In this document: positions 8,290 through 18,633 of the stretch, piece after piece
Layout of the letters: each line of letters begins with the position of its first letter
Position numbering within the stretch: position 1 is the first letter of the stretch
Assembly (NCBI RefSeq): GCF_900172225.1
Contig: NZ_FWFO01000001.1
Location: 2,294,001-2,358,000, forward strand
Reading direction: 5' to 3'
Length of the DNA: 64,000 bases
Origin: Falsiruegeria litorea R37
Lineage (GTDB): Bacteria > Pseudomonadota > Alphaproteobacteria > Rhodobacterales > Rhodobacteraceae
Notes under the pieces: generated by a model
What the model saw: the letters and a program-made list of their open reading frames with translations, nothing else
Databases searched by the model: none
Told to the model about the DNA's origin: nothing
Made by a program: the position numbers and the translations under genes

Positions 8290-9834
8290 ATGAACGACCA
8301 ATCCCGATCCACTTCGCGCAGCGGCGGACGCGCTGCGCGCCGTGCTGCCCGTGCAGCCGCCCTGCCCGATCACCTGCGCCCCGTACGTCACGGTATGGAA
8401 AGCCGTGCGCTGAACCTGCTCGGCCAGCAGGACATGGAACGCATCCACTCTGCCGCGCTGGACGCGCTGGAAACCATCGGACTGGCCGACGCCCCGCAAA
8501 GCGGCATCGATTATCTGGTGGGTGCCGGCTGTACCTTGGGGGACGATGGCCGCATCCGGTTCCCCCGCGCATTGGTCGAGGACATGCTGACCAAGGCCAA
8601 CCGCGATGTTGTGCTCTACAGTCGCGACGGCAAGACTGATCTGGATCTGAGCGGAGCTAAGGTCCACTACGGGACCGCGGGTGCTGCCGTGTCGATGGTG
8701 GATGCCAATGGCCGCAACTATCGCGATTCAACCGTGCAGGACCTGCACGATGCCGCGCGGATCTGTCAGCACCTCGACAACATTCACTTTGTCCAGCGCC
8801 CGATGGTCTGCCGTGACATCCCCGACAACCGCGAGATGGACCTGAACACCATCTATGCCTGCACATCCGGCACTTTTAAACACATCGGCACCTCGTTCAC
8901 CGAGCCATCTTATGTGAAGCCCGCGCTGGAAATGCTCCACATGATCGCGGGTGGCGAGGACAAGTGGCGCGCGCGGCCCTTCATGTCAAATTCGAACTGT
9001 TTCGTCGTCCCGCCGATGAAATTCGCCACCGAGGCCTGCGAAGTGATGGAGGAATGCATCAAGGGCGGTATGCCCGTGCTGCTGTTGTCGGCTGGCATGG
9101 CAGGCGCCACCGCGCCCTCGACCGTGGCAGGCGCCATCGTGCAGGCCACCGCCGAATGTCTGGCCGGTCTGGTCTATGTCAACGCCGTCAAACCGGGTCA
9201 TCCGGCGATCATGGGCACCTGGCCCTTTGGTCTGGACCTGCGAACTGGCGCGATGACCGTGGGCTCGGGCGAACAAGCCCTGCTGAGCGCGGGCTGCGCG
9301 CAGATGCACCGGTTCTATGACCTGCCGGGCGGCGCTGCTGCGGGGGCCGCCGATTCAAAGCTGCCTGACATGCAGGCGGGATGGGAACAGATGTGTTCGG
9401 CGGTCATGACCGGTCTTTCGGGTCTGAACATGGTCTATGAGGCCGCTGGTATGCATGCATCCCTGCTGGGATTCTGTCACGAAAGCCTGATCCTGAGCGA
9501 CGACCTGCTGGGACAGGCCCTGCGCTGCGTACGCGGGATCGAGGTTACGGATGAGACGCTGGCGGTGGACCAGATCGCCGAGGTTTGCCTGGGCGGTACG
9601 GGACACTATTTGGGCACCGACGCGACGCTCAGCAGGATGCAGCAGGACTTTGTCTATCCCACCTTGGGCGACCGCACGTCGCCCAAGGAATGGGCCGAGC
9701 TGGACAAGCCAGATCTGGTGGAAAAGGCCACGGCCAAGAAGCTGCAAATCCTGGCTGAACGCTCGCCGGCAAACTTCTCACCCGATCTGGATCAGTCGAT
9801 CCGCGCGGCATTCAACATTCACTTGCCATCGTAA
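8290..9834 (+). CDS. MttB-family (trimethylamine methyltransferase-like) corrinoid methyltransferase without pyrrolysine
   Basis: This 514-residue TIM-barrel protein belongs to the MttB superfamily, whose members move a methyl group from a quaternary amine to a corrinoid protein. Visible marks include FVQRPMVCRDIPDNREMDLN in the first half, AGMAGATAPSTVAGAIVQATAE near residue 280 and GCAQMHRFYDLPGGAAAGAADS near 340. The reading frame has no internal TAG, so it is a non-pyrrolysine member like the glycine-betaine enzymes. A basic Ser/Arg-rich N-terminus (residues 5-25) is extra. No corrinoid protein or reactivase gene is adjacent. Substrate not determined; glycine betaine, proline betaine or carnitine are plausible by family. 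Confidence 0.85.
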   Translation: MNDQSRSTSRSGGRAARRAARAAALPDHLRPVRHGMESRALNLLGQQDMERIHSAALDALETIGLADAPQSGIDYLVGAGCTLGDDGRIRFPRALVEDMLTKANRDVVLYSRDGKTDLDLSGAKVHYGTAGAAVSMVDANGRNYRDSTVQDLHDAARICQHLDNIHFVQRPMVCRDIPDNREMDLNTIYACTSGTFKHIGTSFTEPSYVKPALEMLHMIAGGEDKWRARPFMSNSNCFVVPPMKFATEACEVMEECIKGGMPVLLLSAGMAGATAPSTVAGAIVQATAECLAGLVYVNAVKPGHPAIMGTWPFGLDLRTGAMTVGSGEQALLSAGCAQMHRFYDLPGGAAAGAADSKLPDMQAGWEQMCSAVMTGLSGLNMVYEAAGMHASLLGFCHESLILSDDLLGQALRCVRGIEVTDETLAVDQIAEVCLGGTGHYLGTDATLSRMQQDFVYPTLGDRTSPKEWAELDKPDLVEKATAKKLQILAERSPANFSPDLDQSIRAAFNIHLPS

Positions 9835-9857
9835 CAAACTGTAATCACTCACTTAAG

Positions 9858-9887
9858 GGCGCGCAGGGCTTAATTGACCTGCGCGCC
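9858..9887. terminator. Hairpin after the MttB-family gene
   Basis: Perfect 10-bp arms (GGCGCGCAGG at 9858-9867 and complement at 9878-9887) sit between the convergent methyltransferase and EF-hand genes. No strong T-run is present; it may act on both strands. Confidence 0.6.
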
Positions 9888-9901
9888 GTACTTATGTGGG
9901 C

Positions 9902-10141
9902 TTAGCCGTCGGATTCAGGCAGTAGACCGGCCTTTTGCGCCGCGGCCACTTCATCTCCGTCCAGAACACCATCGGCGTTCTGATCCATCGCAACAAAGCT
10001 GCTGGTTTCAAGTTCGGGGAAAACGGCCTGTACCTCTTCCAGGGTTAGAACACCGTCGCCGTTGGCATCGGCCTGAGTGGCGGCCCACGCAGGGGCGGTC
10101 AAAAGCAGACTGGCAATCGGTAGGGCTTTGATCAGTTTCAT
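9902..10141 (-). CDS. Secreted EF-hand calcium-binding protein
   Basis: This 79-residue precursor begins with a signal peptide (MKLIKALPIASLLLTAPAWA, cleavage before ATQAD). The mature part is one EF-hand pair: loops DANGDGVLTLEE and DQNADGVLDGDE with aspartates at positions 1, 3 and 5 and a terminal glutamate for calcium. It is therefore a small periplasmic or secreted calcium binder of the calerythrin/calmodulin-like type. The ATG at 10141 follows GGAGA on the coding strand. No neighbour indicates a partner. Confidence 0.85.
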   Translation of the reverse strand: MKLIKALPIASLLLTAPAWAATQADANGDGVLTLEEVQAVFPELETSSFVAMDQNADGVLDGDEVAAAQKAGLLPESDG

Positions 10142-10412
10142 GAGGCTCTCCTATTTCTTTGGATGTCCGTTGGCCGGACGCCCTTAGAAACAGGCAAACC
10201 GGATGTGCCGTCACCGGGGGACGCGCAGATCGCAAAATTCCAGCCAACACGCGCCGGATTCGGCCCCAGAACTGCGCAAGGAATGGCGGGGCAAAATTCC
10301 GCGCAGCCCCGTCGGCGGAACTTGCCGGGTTCATATCCCGAAAAGAGCAACCCTTTGCCGAGATTCTCTGCAAACGTGCGTCGGCGCCTTTTGGCCGGTC
10401 ACCGCGAGTCGC

Positions 10413-10439
10413 AAAAAAAGGGGGCCAGTGGCCCCCTTT
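10413..10439 (-). terminator. Strong intrinsic terminator serving nrdJ
   Basis: A perfect 10-bp stem (10417-10426 with 10430-10439) and 3-base loop is followed on the minus strand by seven consecutive Ts. It lies about 215 bases beyond the nrdJ stop, so the transcript would include the structured stretch at 10510-10614. Confidence 0.85.
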
Positions 10440-10509
10440 GAGTTTCGCCATCCAGGCTCATCTAGTTTACCGCCCGGTGTGTTTTATGCCTGCGGCCTGG
10501 ACTGCGTCT

Positions 10510-10614
10510 GGGGCGAGCGCACCCGCCCCGTGGTAGAGTGGGAAGGACTGGTCTTCCGGCCCACCCTGTCTCGTCGGGGCCAGGATCACCGAGGGTGGAT
10601 CCTTTTGTGGCCCC
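10510..10614 (-). ncRNA. Candidate structured 3'-UTR or small RNA downstream of nrdJ
   Basis: The roughly 500 bases between nrdJ and the EF-hand gene contain no convincing coding frame. Three GC-rich hairpins follow each other: 10510-10515/10524-10529 (GGGGCG arms), 10538-10564 (GTGGG arms with a further inner stem), and 10576-10587/10598-10614 (GGGGCC outer and GGATC inner stems). On the minus strand they precede the strong terminator at 10413. I compared it mentally with 6S, SRP, RNase P and tmRNA signatures and found no clear match. The stretch 10142-10412 shows nothing besides the EF-hand promoter region. Confidence 0.3.
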
Positions 10615-10654
10615 TACGCATCCCCCCAAGGGAACGCGATCTTGGTCGCAGGGC

Positions 10655-13600
10655 TTACGAGCAGCCGCTCGTCGCCCCGCAAGTGTTGCACTTCATGCAG
10701 GTGCCGTTGCGCACCAGCGTGTAGTTTCCGCATTCGCCGCAGGCCTCGCCCTCGTAGCCTTGCATCTTGGCCTTGGTGCGGGCGTCCATGCCGACGGCAG
10801 CAGCGGTCTCGGTCGCCGTTTCGGGTACGATGGTCTGCAGCGTGCTGACAGGATCAGCCGCACCGTTCACAGCCGTGTCGCCGGATTGGCCACCGTTCAG
10901 CACCACCAGATCCTGCGGCAGACGTTTACGCAGATAGCCGGTTGAGCTGATTTGTTTCAGCACTTCCAACGACTTGGACGCCGCAGTTTCACTGATTTCG
11001 CTGACGTTCGACACGCCCTCTTCTTCGCCGCGACCGATGTCGTCGAATGTGGCGCCCTCGGGCTTCACATGTGCCAGATCGGTGCGATCCAGATAGCTGA
11101 CCGCCAGCTCGCGGAAAATGTAATCCAGGATCGAGGTCGCGTTCTTGATCGAGTCGTTGCCCTGCACCATGCCGGCCGGTTCGAACTTGGTGAAGGTAAA
11201 GGCGTCTACGAACTCTTCCAGCGGCACGCCGTATTGCAGACCAACCGACACGGCGATGGCAAAGTTGTTCATCATCGCGCGGAAGCCGGCGCCTTCCTTG
11301 TGCATGTCGATGAAGATTTCACCCAGCTTGCCGTCTTCGAACTCGCCGGTGCGCAGATAGACCTTGTGCCCGCCAACAACCGCCTTTTGGGTGTACCCCT
11401 TGCGGCGATGGGGCAGTTTTTCGCGGTGGCTGCGGATGATCTCCTTGACCACAACCTTTTCGATCACCTTTTCGGCCAGCACAGCGGCCTTTTCCTGGAT
11501 CGAACCGCTTTCCAGCACCTCGGCCGCCTCATCGTCGTCTTCGACCAGCGCGGCCGCCAGCGGCTGGCTGAGTTTCGAGCCGTCACGATAGAGCGCATTG
11601 GCTTTGACACCCAGCGACCAGCTGAGCTCATAGGCTTTCTGGCAATCTTCGATGGTGGCATCATTGGGCATATTGATCGTTTTCGAGATCGCACCCGAGA
11701 TGAACGACTGCGCCGCAGCCATCATGGTGATGTGGCTGTCGACCGACAGGAAGCGCTTGCCCTTCTTGCCGCAGGGGTTGGCACAGTCAAAGATGTGATA
11801 GTGCTCTTCCTTCAGGTGCGGCGCCCCTTCCAGAGTCATGGTGCCACAGACGTGATCGTTTGCGGCGTCAATGTCCGCCTTGGTAAAGCCCAAGTGACGC
11901 AGCAGGTCGAACGTCGGATCGTTCAGCTTGTCCGCCGGGATACCCAGAACGCCAGTGCAGAACTCCTCGCCCAGGGTCCACTGGTTGAACACAAACCGGA
12001 TGTCGAACGCGCTTTCCAGTGCTTCATCGACCTTTCGCAGCTCGTTGGGGCCAAAGCCGTGACCGGTCAGCGAGGTGTGGTTGATCCCCGGCGCGTTGCC
12101 GATGGAACCATGCCCCACGGCGTAAGACACGATCTCTTCGATCTGGGCCGAGCTGTAGCCTTGGAATTCCAGCGCAGCTGGAACTGAGCGGTTGATGATC
12201 TTGAAGTAACCGCCGCCCGCGAGCTTCTTGAACTTCACCAGCGCAAAGTCCGGCTCAATCCCGGTGGTGTCACAATCCATCACCAGACCAATGGTGCCAG
12301 TGGGCGCGATCACGGTGGCCTGCGCATTGCGATAGCCGTTCTTTTCGCCAAGGCTCAGCGCCTCGTCCCAGGCCGACATGGCCAGATCGACCAAGCGTGC
12401 GTCGGGGCAGTTGGCGTGGTCCAGCGGAACCGGCTTCACGGCCAGCTTTTCATAGCCGTGCACCGCGCCATGGGCCGCGTTGCGATGGTTGCGCATGACG
12501 CGCAGCATGTGCTTGGCGTTGCGCTCGTAGCCTGCAAACGGCCCCAGCTCTCCGGCAATCTCGGCGGATGTCGCATATGCCACGCCCGTCATGATCGCGG
12601 TCAGAGCGCCACACAGTGCGCGCCCCTCGTCGCTGTCATAGCCGTGACCCATGTTCATCAGCAGACCGCCAATGTTGGCATAACCTAGACCCAGCGTGCG
12701 GAAGTCATAGGACAGCTGCGCGATTTCCTTGGACGGGAACTGCGCCATGGTCACGCTGATTTCCAGCGTCAGGGTCCACAACCGCGCGGTGTGCATGTAA
12801 TCGTCGGCCTGGAATTTGCCATCCTCAAGGAAGGTCAGCAGGTTCATCGACGCCAGGTTACAGGCCGTGTCGTCCAGGAACATGTATTCGGAACAGGGGT
12901 TTGAGCCGCGAATTTCACCATCTTCGGGGCATGTGTGCCACTCGTTGACGGTGTCGTGGTACTGAATGCCCGGATCAGCACAGGCCCAGGCCGCATGGCC
13001 CACTTGCGCCCAAAGATCACGCGCCTTGACGGTGCGAGCGACCTTGCCGTCGGTGCGGTTGATCAGCTCCCAATCGGCGTCCTTCTCGATCGCCTTGAGG
13101 AAGGCGTTGGTGACGCGGATTGAGTTGTTCGAGTTCTGCCCCGAGACCGAGCTGTAGGCCTCGCTGTCCCAATCGGTGTCATAGGTTGGGAATTCGATGC
13201 TGGTGTGGCCCTGCTTGGCATAATCCAGCACGCGCTTGACGTAGGTTTCAGGGATCGCGACCTTTTTGGCCTCGCGGATCGCCTTTTTCAGCGCGTCGTT
13301 GTGGTTCGGATCATAGGCGTCCTCGGCCTTGCCGTCCCAGGTGCGCAGCGCCTCGAAGATGCCGTTCAGCTTGGCTTCGTGCATCTTGGAGCCCGCGACG
13401 ATGCTCGCCACCTTCTGCTCTTCGATGACCTTCCAGTTGATGAAATCCTCGATATCAGGGTGATCGGCGTCGACGATGACCATCTTGGCCGCGCGCCGCG
13501 TGGTGCCGCCGGATTTGATCGCGCCGGCAGCCCGGTCACCGATTTTCAAGAAGCCCATCAGGCCCGAGGACTTGCCGCCACCGGACAGGGGCTCGCCCTC

Positions 13601-14296
13601 GCCGCGCAAATGGCTGAAGTTGGTGCCAGTGCCCGAGCCGTATTTGAACAGACGCGCCTCACGGACCCACAGATCCATGATACCGCCGTCGTTGACCAAA
13701 TCATCCTCGACGCCCTGAATGAAACACGCGTGGGGCTGCGGATGCTCGTAGGACGATTTCGATTTGGTCAGCTTGCCGGTCTTGTAGTCGACATAGTGGT
13801 GGCCCTGCGCCGGGCCGTCGATGCCATAAGCCCAATGCAGACCGGTGTTGAACCACTGGGGCGAGTTCGGTGCGGCGCGCTGCGAGGCCAGCATATAGCG
13901 CATCTCGTCGAAATAGGCGCGCGCGTCATCCTCGGTCGAGAAATAGCCACCCTTCCAGCCCCAATAGGCCCAAGCGCCCGCCAGACGGTCGAACACCTGC
14001 TTGGACGAGATTTCGCCGCCCAACTCGACATCCCCATCGGGGACCGAGCGCCACAGGAATTCGGGAACATCCTTTTCACGAACCTTCTTCAGGCGCGAGG
14101 GCACGCCAGCTTTGCGGAAGTACTTCTGGGCGATGACGTCGCTGGCAACCTGGCTCCAGCTCGAGGGCACTTCGATGTCATCCAGCTTGAACACGATCGT
14201 GCCGTCGGGATTGCGGATCTCAGACGTCGCCGACACAAAATCAAGCTCTGCATAGGCGTCTTGTCCTGCCTTGGTGAATTTCCGTTCTATCTTCAT
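10655..14296 (-). CDS. nrdJ: Adenosylcobalamin-dependent (class II) ribonucleotide reductase
   Basis: This 1213-residue enzyme reduces ribonucleotides to deoxyribonucleotides using adenosylcobalamin to make the cysteine radical, so it works with or without oxygen. Marks include [12 protein letters not shown] near residue 190, the catalytic-loop [20 protein letters not shown] near 460 and [20 protein letters not shown] near 680. The Cys-rich tail has [18 protein letters not shown] then [11 protein letters not shown]: a zinc-ribbon and redox-active cysteines of the long class II type. A low-complexity acidic insert ([11 protein letters not shown]) lies near residue 900. No nrdAB or nrdDG is seen in the window. 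It is monocistronic with a strong terminator. No cobalamin riboswitch was recognised upstream. Confidence 0.97.
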   Translation of the reverse strand: MKIERKFTKAGQDAYAELDFVSATSEIRNPDGTIVFKLDDIEVPSSWSQVASDVIAQKYFRKAGVPSRLKKVREKDVPEFLWRSVPDGDVELGGEISSKQVFDRLAGAWAYWGWKGGYFSTEDDARAYFDEMRYMLASQRAAPNSPQWFNTGLHWAYGIDGPAQGHHYVDYKTGKLTKSKSSYEHPQPHACFIQGVEDDLVNDGGIMDLWVREARLFKYGSGTGTNFSHLRGEGEPLSGGGKSSGLMGFLKIGDRAAGAIKSGGTTRRAAKMVIVDADHPDIEDFINWKVIEEQKVASIVAGSKMHEAKLNGIFEALRTWDGKAEDAYDPNHNDALKKAIREAKKVAIPETYVKRVLDYAKQGHTSIEFPTYDTDWDSEAYSSVSGQNSNNSIRVTNAFLKAIEKDADWELINRTDGKVARTVKARDLWAQVGHAAWACADPGIQYHDTVNEWHTCPEDGEIRGSNPCSEYMFLDDTACNLASMNLLTFLEDGKFQADDYMHTARLWTLTLEISVTMAQFPSKEIAQLSYDFRTLGLGYANIGGLLMNMGHGYDSDEGRALCGALTAIMTGVAYATSAEIAGELGPFAGYERNAKHMLRVMRNHRNAAHGAVHGYEKLAVKPVPLDHANCPDARLVDLAMSAWDEALSLGEKNGYRNAQATVIAPTGTIGLVMDCDTTGIEPDFALVKFKKLAGGGYFKIINRSVPAALEFQGYSSAQIEEIVSYAVGHGSIGNAPGINHTSLTGHGFGPNELRKVDEALESAFDIRFVFNQWTLGEEFCTGVLGIPADKLNDPTFDLLRHLGFTKADIDAANDHVCGTMTLEGAPHLKEEHYHIFDCANPCGKKGKRFLSVDSHITMMAAAQSFISGAISKTINMPNDATIEDCQKAYELSWSLGVKANALYRDGSKLSQPLAAALVEDDDEAAEVLESGSIQEKAAVLAEKVIEKVVVKEIIRSHREKLPHRRKGYTQKAVVGGHKVYLRTGEFEDGKLGEIFIDMHKEGAGFRAMMNNFAIAVSVGLQYGVPLEEFVDAFTFTKFEPAGMVQGNDSIKNATSILDYIFRELAVSYLDRTDLAHVKPEGATFDDIGRGEEEGVSNVSEISETAASKSLEVLKQISSTGYLRKRLPQDLVVLNGGQSGDTAVNGAADPVSTLQTIVPETATETAAAVGMDARTKAKMQGYEGEACGECGNYTLVRNGTCMKCNTCGATSGCS

Positions 14297-14934
14297 CCCG
14301 CTGCCCCTAAATTCCAGCTTTCAACGTGTGGCCCCAACAGCCTATGATCGCGCCCCGGACCAGTCCCAGGGCAATGACAGAAGGAAAAAAACATCCCGTC
14401 GCAGACGAAGCCGCGTGAAAAAACAGCGCTGTCGCGCCCATTGTCCGAGAGTTACCCCATTGTCGTGCCGCGCTGCTGCCCCCTGGTCATCCCTACCAGA
14501 TTTAGTGGCAATGCGTCCGGCCCCCACAATCTGACGTATTGGGGCCTATGAGGTCAACGACCTTTTTACCAACGTTTAGGAAAGATTTATATTGACGCCT
14601 GTCGTGGTTTCGACTGCTCAGTACGGGCTCCGATTCCTCCACAAGTTATGCCCAAGGTGCAGCATCAAGGATGCCCCAAGCAGGACTGGGATTTCTCGAT
14701 TTTTCCAGCACACTTACCAGATTTCATTAACAATTCTTAACGCATCTCTCTGCAATGCGGCACGAAAATCGCGGTCACGTTTTCCTGTGACAAAATTGTC
14801 AAATCAGACGTGAGCTGCGGTCCCGAGCCGCGTAACATTCCGCGCAACCGACACAGAATCGGGGAGAGGTATGGCCCTCTGCCCAAATTTCAGGCAGCCA
14901 CCAGATATCGTAGCAAGGCCCTTGAACATACCAA
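14297..14934. other. Long intergenic region upstream of nrdJ, AT-richer, no gene seen
   Basis: This 640-base stretch carries the nrdJ promoter region on the minus strand. It is AT-richer than its surroundings around 14560-14620 and 14690-14810. No frame with a good ribosome-binding site is seen. TACCAGATTT occurs at 14494 and 14715 here and again at 14974 over the napC stop codon. Confidence 0.6.
14494..14538 (-). promoter_or_regulatory. Candidate tandem NrdR boxes upstream of nrdJ
   Basis: On the coding strand CACTAAATCTGGTA (plus 14494-14507) matches a CACTATATCTAGTG-like NrdR box at 11 of 14 positions. A weaker box, CACAATCTGACGTA (plus strand, 14525-14538), agrees at about 9 of 14. Their centres are exactly 31 bp apart, the helical spacing known for paired NrdR sites. 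They lie about 200 bases before the nrdJ start. NrdR is the general repressor of ribonucleotide reductase genes. The assignment is an inference from pattern and spacing only. Confidence 0.4.
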
Positions 14935-14962
14935 GGGCAGAGCCGATCTCTCGGCCCTGCCC
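14935..14962 (-). terminator. Hairpin at the end of the nap operon
   Basis: Arms 14935-14946 and 14951-14962 pair at 11 of 12 positions around a 4-base loop, starting 19 bases after the napC stop codon. Only a short T-containing stretch follows on the minus strand. Confidence 0.65.
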
Positions 14963-14981
14963 CTGTTGTTACCTACCAGAT

Positions 14982-15647
14982 TTAGTGTTGCGCGTGCTGG
15001 TTCAGATAATCGTGCAAATCGTCCGAGGCTGCTGCTTGCGCGCTCGACAACACAACACTGCCCTCCAACATCGCCTCTTTCATGTTCGGCAACTCATGCG
15101 CGATGCCCTTGTGGCAATCGATGCAGGTCTTTTCACCGGTGAACAAAAGCCGCTCGTGGAAGTCGGCCGCGCGCGGACTTTGCCGGGTGATGTCCATCGA
15201 CTCGGCCGAATGGCAGTTGCGGCATTCCAGCGAATCGTTGGCCTTGAGCCGCGCCCATTCGTGCTGTGCCAGTTCCAATCGCTTCGCGACAAACTTCTCT
15301 CGCGTGTTGATGGTACCGAAAATCTTGCCCCAGACTTCTTTGCTGGCCTGCATCTTGCGCGCGATCTTTGGCGTCCATTCATGCGGCACGTGGCAATCGG
15401 GGCACGTGGCTCGCACGCCCGAGCGGTTGGAATAGTGAATGGTCGTCTTCAGCTCGGCAAAGACGTTGTCGCGCATTTCGTGACAGCCGGTGCAGAAGGT
15501 TTCGGTATTGGTCAGCTCAAGCGCGGTGTTGAACCCGCCCCAAAAGATGATCCCCATAAGGAAGCCGCCCATCGTCAGCCCGCCCAAGCTGTAGTGGACG
15601 CTGGGGCGCCTTATGGTGCCCCAGAGTTTGCGCAGGAAACCCAACAT
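14982..15647 (-). CDS. napC: NapC/NirT-type tetraheme cytochrome c
   Basis: This 221-residue membrane-anchored quinol dehydrogenase passes electrons from ubiquinol to NapB in the periplasm. One N-terminal membrane helix (about residues 18-40) is followed by a periplasmic domain with four heme-binding motifs: CTGCH (52-56), CPDCH (82-86), CRNCH (142-146) and CIDCH (175-179). Its ATG overlaps the napB stop codon (TGATG), which indicates translational coupling. It is the last gene of the operon, before a hairpin. The 3' end carries one copy of the CCTACCAGATTTAGTG repeat that also occurs upstream of nrdJ. Confidence 0.95.
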   Translation of the reverse strand: MLGFLRKLWGTIRRPSVHYSLGGLTMGGFLMGIIFWGGFNTALELTNTETFCTGCHEMRDNVFAELKTTIHYSNRSGVRATCPDCHVPHEWTPKIARKMQASKEVWGKIFGTINTREKFVAKRLELAQHEWARLKANDSLECRNCHSAESMDITRQSPRAADFHERLLFTGEKTCIDCHKGIAHELPNMKEAMLEGSVVLSSAQAAASDDLHDYLNQHAQH

Positions 15648-16114
15648 CAGTCGCTGCTCCCTTTGTTTTTCTCGACATATTCAAGCACGCTGTCGATGTC
15701 GACAAAGCCGTTCTCGACCAGCGCGCGCGCCTCGACCTGCACCACGTGGCATTGGTTGCAGAAATACCGGCGCGGCGTGACCGAGGCGAGGAACTGATTG
15801 TCCCGGCTCATGAAATGCGTGATCGAGATCATCGGCGCCTGGCTCACCTCTACCGCGGTGCGGCTGTGGCACTGCATGCATTGGTTGGCGTTCAGGTCGA
15901 TCTGATAGCCGTCGATCTTGTGCGGGATCAGCGGCGGCTGCTCGGGATAGTTGCGCACCTGGCGCAGGTCCGAATTCACCACCTTGGCAATCGCGGGCGG
16001 TTCGGCGTTGTCCGCCAACGGCGTGCCCGAGCGCAGGGTGGCCACGTGCTCTTGGGCAAAGGCGGCTCCGGCAAAGGTGATGACGGCTGCGGCAATCCAA
16101 ATGTTGCGTGTCAT
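15647..16114 (-). CDS. napB: Periplasmic nitrate reductase small diheme subunit NapB
   Basis: This 155-residue periplasmic cytochrome c carries electrons from NapC to NapA. It has a signal peptide ([20 protein letters not shown], cleavage before QEHVA) and two heme motifs, CMQCH (79-83) and CNQCH (119-123). The histidine of PLIPHKIDG and a histidine in [10 protein letters not shown] are candidate distal ligands. The ATG at 16114 is chosen: it lies 2 bases after the napA stop and follows GGGGG. An extension to 16150 would sit inside napA and spoil the signal peptide. Confidence 0.95.
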   Translation of the reverse strand: MTRNIWIAAAVITFAGAAFAQEHVATLRSGTPLADNAEPPAIAKVVNSDLRQVRNYPEQPPLIPHKIDGYQIDLNANQCMQCHSRTAVEVSQAPMISITHFMSRDNQFLASVTPRRYFCNQCHVVQVEARALVENGFVDIDSVLEYVEKNKGSSD

Positions 16115-16116
16115 GA

Positions 16117-18618
16117 TCAGGCCCCCACTGGTACGACTTTGACCGCACACTTTTTAAAGTCGGTCTGTTTCGACAGCGGATCGGTGGCATCCAGCGTGAC
16201 CTTGTTGATCAGCTGGCGCGCATCGAACCAGGGCACAAAGATCAGCCCCTTGGGCGGTTTGTTGCGCCCGCGCGTTTCAACCCGGCTCAGGATATGCCCA
16301 CGCCGCGATTCCACCTTGACCGAAGAACCCCGTCGGACCCCCATCGCCTCGGCATCATCGGGATGCATGTACACCAGCGCATCCGGGATCGCCTTGTGCA
16401 GTTCCGGCACCCGCTGGGTCATAGAACCCGAATGCCAATGTTCCAGCACGCGGCCAGTGGACAGCCAGAACGGGTATTCTTCGTCGGGCTGTTCGGGGGC
16501 CGGTTCAAACGGCAGCGCAAAGATGATCGCTTTGCCGTCCTTGTGACCGTAGAACTCAAAATCGCTTCCCGCGGTGACATAAGGATCGGACCCTTCCTTG
16601 AAGCGCCACTTGGTCTCTTTTCCGTCGACGACAGGCCACCGCAGACCGCGCACCTCGTGATACGTATCAAAGGGTGCCAGATCATGCGCCTTGCCGCGTC
16701 CGAATTCAGCATATTCCTCGAACAGGCCCTTCTGGATGTAGAACCCGAAATCCTGCGCCTCGTGGTTGGCGTATTCGTCCGAGGTTTGATCCAGCGGATA
16801 GGAATCCACCTTGCCGTTGGCATAAAGCACTTCGTAAAGCGTTTTGCCCTTATAGTCGGGGTTGGCATCGAGCAACTCGGCGGGCCAAACCTCATCCGTG
16901 GTGAAGCGTTTCGAAAACTCGACCAGCTGCCACAGGTCCGATTTGGATTCGCCGGGTGCATCGACCAGCTGATGCCAGAACTGCGTCCGACGTTCAGCGT
17001 TGCCATATGCGCCTTCTTTCTCGACCCACATGGCAGCAGGCAAGATCAGATCGGCGGCTTCGGCCGTCACGGTCGGATAAGCATCCGACACCACGATGAA
17101 GTTGTCAGGGTTGCGATAACCCGGCAGCCCCTCCTCCATCATGTTGGGCGCGGCCTGCATGTTGTTGTTCACCTGCACCCAATAGCAGTTGATGTTGCCA
17201 TCCTTCAGGTCGCGGTTCTGTTTCACGGCGTGCGAGCCCACCCAATCCGGCACGCCACCCTCGGGCAGCTTCCAGATCTTTTCGGCCTTCTTGCGGTGAT
17301 CGGGGTTGTTCACAACCATGTCGGCCGGCAGACGGTGCGAGAATGTTCCGACCTCGCGCGCCGTGCCACAGGCCGAGGGCTGCCCCGTCAACGAGAAGGG
17401 AGAGTTGCCGGGGGTCGAGATTTTGCCGGTCAACAGGTGCAGGTTGTAGATCATGTTGTTGACCCAGACACCGCGCGTGTGCTGGTTCACGCCCATGGTC
17501 CACAGCGACATGACCTTGGTGTTGGGATCGGCATAGAGCTTGGCGATCTTTTCCAGCGCCTCTTTCGACACGCCCGACATCTCATGCGCCTTATCGAGCG
17601 TATAGGGCTTCACAAACTCGGCGAATTCTTCGAACGACATGGGTTCGGATTTGCCGCTATCGGGGTTTGCGGCGGCCTGTTGCAGCGGGTTTTCGGGGCG
17701 CAGACCGTAACCGATATCCTGCGCACCTTTCTTGAAGTTGACGTGCTTGGACACGAAGTCTTTGTTCACCGCATCGTTTTCGATGATGTAGTTGGCGATG
17801 TAGTTCAGGATCGCCAGATCGGTCTGGGGTTCAAAGATCGCCGGAATGTCCGCCAGATCAAAGCTGCGGTGGGTAAAGGTCGACAACACTGCGACCTGAA
17901 CATGAGGGTGACTGAACCGGCGGTCTGCGATACGCGTCCACAGGATCGGGTGCATCTCGGCCATGTTCGAGCCCCAGAGCACAAAGGCGTCCGCGTTCTC
18001 GAAATCGTCATAACAGCCCATCGGCTCGTCAATGCCAAAGGTCCGCATGAAGCCCACAACCGCACTCGCCATGCAATGGCGCGCGTTGGGGTCGATGTTG
18101 TTCGAGCGGAACCCGGCCTTCATCAGCTTGGACGCAGCGTATCCTTCCCACACGGTCCACTGGCCCGAGCCGAACATGCCGATGCCCTTGGGCCCCTTCT
18201 CTTTCAACGTGGCCTTCCACTTGTCGGCCATGATGTCGAACGCCTCATCCCAGCTGACCGGTTCAAACGCGCCATCCTTGTGAAAGACGCCGTCTTTCTT
18301 GCGCAGCAAGGGCTGGGTCAGCCGGTCTTGACCGTACATAATCTTGGACAGGAAATAGCCTTTGACGCAGTTAAGGCCCCGGTTCACCTCAGCTTCGGCA
18401 TCACCGTGGCTGGCCACCACACGGCCGGCCTTGGTCGCGACCATGATAGAACAGCCCGTCCCGCAAAATCTGCAAGGCGCCTTGGACCATTTCAAATCGG
18501 TAAGCTGTGCATCCGTGACCAGGTTTTGCGCGGCTGCCGGTATCGGTAGCCCCGCCGCCGCCGCCGCGGCCGCAACGGCCTGGGCTTTGATGACTTCGCG
18601 TCGTGACAAGTTAGGCAT
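16117..18618 (-). CDS. napA: Periplasmic nitrate reductase catalytic subunit NapA
   Basis: This 833-residue Mo-bis-MGD enzyme reduces nitrate to nitrite in the periplasm. It starts with a twin-arginine signal (SRREVIK, then an Ala-rich stretch, cleavage after AAAQ near residue 31). Cys49, Cys52, Cys56 (CRFCGTGC) and Cys84 bind the 4Fe-4S cluster, and Cys182 in RHCMASAV is the expected Mo ligand. The rest has the molybdopterin-binding layout, including [11 protein letters not shown] and the C-terminal dinucleotide-binding domain from about residue 700. Length equals the family norm. It is co-transcribed with napD upstream (15-base gap) and napB downstream. Confidence 0.97.
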   Translation of the reverse strand: MPNLSRREVIKAQAVAAAAAAAGLPIPAAAQNLVTDAQLTDLKWSKAPCRFCGTGCSIMVATKAGRVVASHGDAEAEVNRGLNCVKGYFLSKIMYGQDRLTQPLLRKKDGVFHKDGAFEPVSWDEAFDIMADKWKATLKEKGPKGIGMFGSGQWTVWEGYAASKLMKAGFRSNNIDPNARHCMASAVVGFMRTFGIDEPMGCYDDFENADAFVLWGSNMAEMHPILWTRIADRRFSHPHVQVAVLSTFTHRSFDLADIPAIFEPQTDLAILNYIANYIIENDAVNKDFVSKHVNFKKGAQDIGYGLRPENPLQQAAANPDSGKSEPMSFEEFAEFVKPYTLDKAHEMSGVSKEALEKIAKLYADPNTKVMSLWTMGVNQHTRGVWVNNMIYNLHLLTGKISTPGNSPFSLTGQPSACGTAREVGTFSHRLPADMVVNNPDHRKKAEKIWKLPEGGVPDWVGSHAVKQNRDLKDGNINCYWVQVNNNMQAAPNMMEEGLPGYRNPDNFIVVSDAYPTVTAEAADLILPAAMWVEKEGAYGNAERRTQFWHQLVDAPGESKSDLWQLVEFSKRFTTDEVWPAELLDANPDYKGKTLYEVLYANGKVDSYPLDQTSDEYANHEAQDFGFYIQKGLFEEYAEFGRGKAHDLAPFDTYHEVRGLRWPVVDGKETKWRFKEGSDPYVTAGSDFEFYGHKDGKAIIFALPFEPAPEQPDEEYPFWLSTGRVLEHWHSGSMTQRVPELHKAIPDALVYMHPDDAEAMGVRRGSSVKVESRRGHILSRVETRGRNKPPKGLIFVPWFDARQLINKVTLDATDPLSKQTDFKKCAVKVVPVGA

Positions 18619-18633
18619 TTCAATCTCCCCGAT

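Noticed and set aside
10440-10654. 6S, SRP, RNase P or tmRNA gene downstream of nrdJ
   Set aside because: None of the core sequence signatures of these RNAs that I know could be placed; only generic hairpins remain.
10952-12187. Long plus-strand open frames antisense to nrdJ, and similar ones opposite napA (16294-18549), pepA (31615-33744) and cimA (1105-2580)
   Set aside because: They mirror well-recognised genes, have no family motifs or ribosome-binding sites, and are expected in GC-rich DNA.
14297-14934. A cobalamin riboswitch before the B12-dependent reductase
   Set aside because: I found no B12-box-like or associated conserved segments on the coding strand. The enzyme consumes, rather than makes or imports, the cofactor, so none is required.
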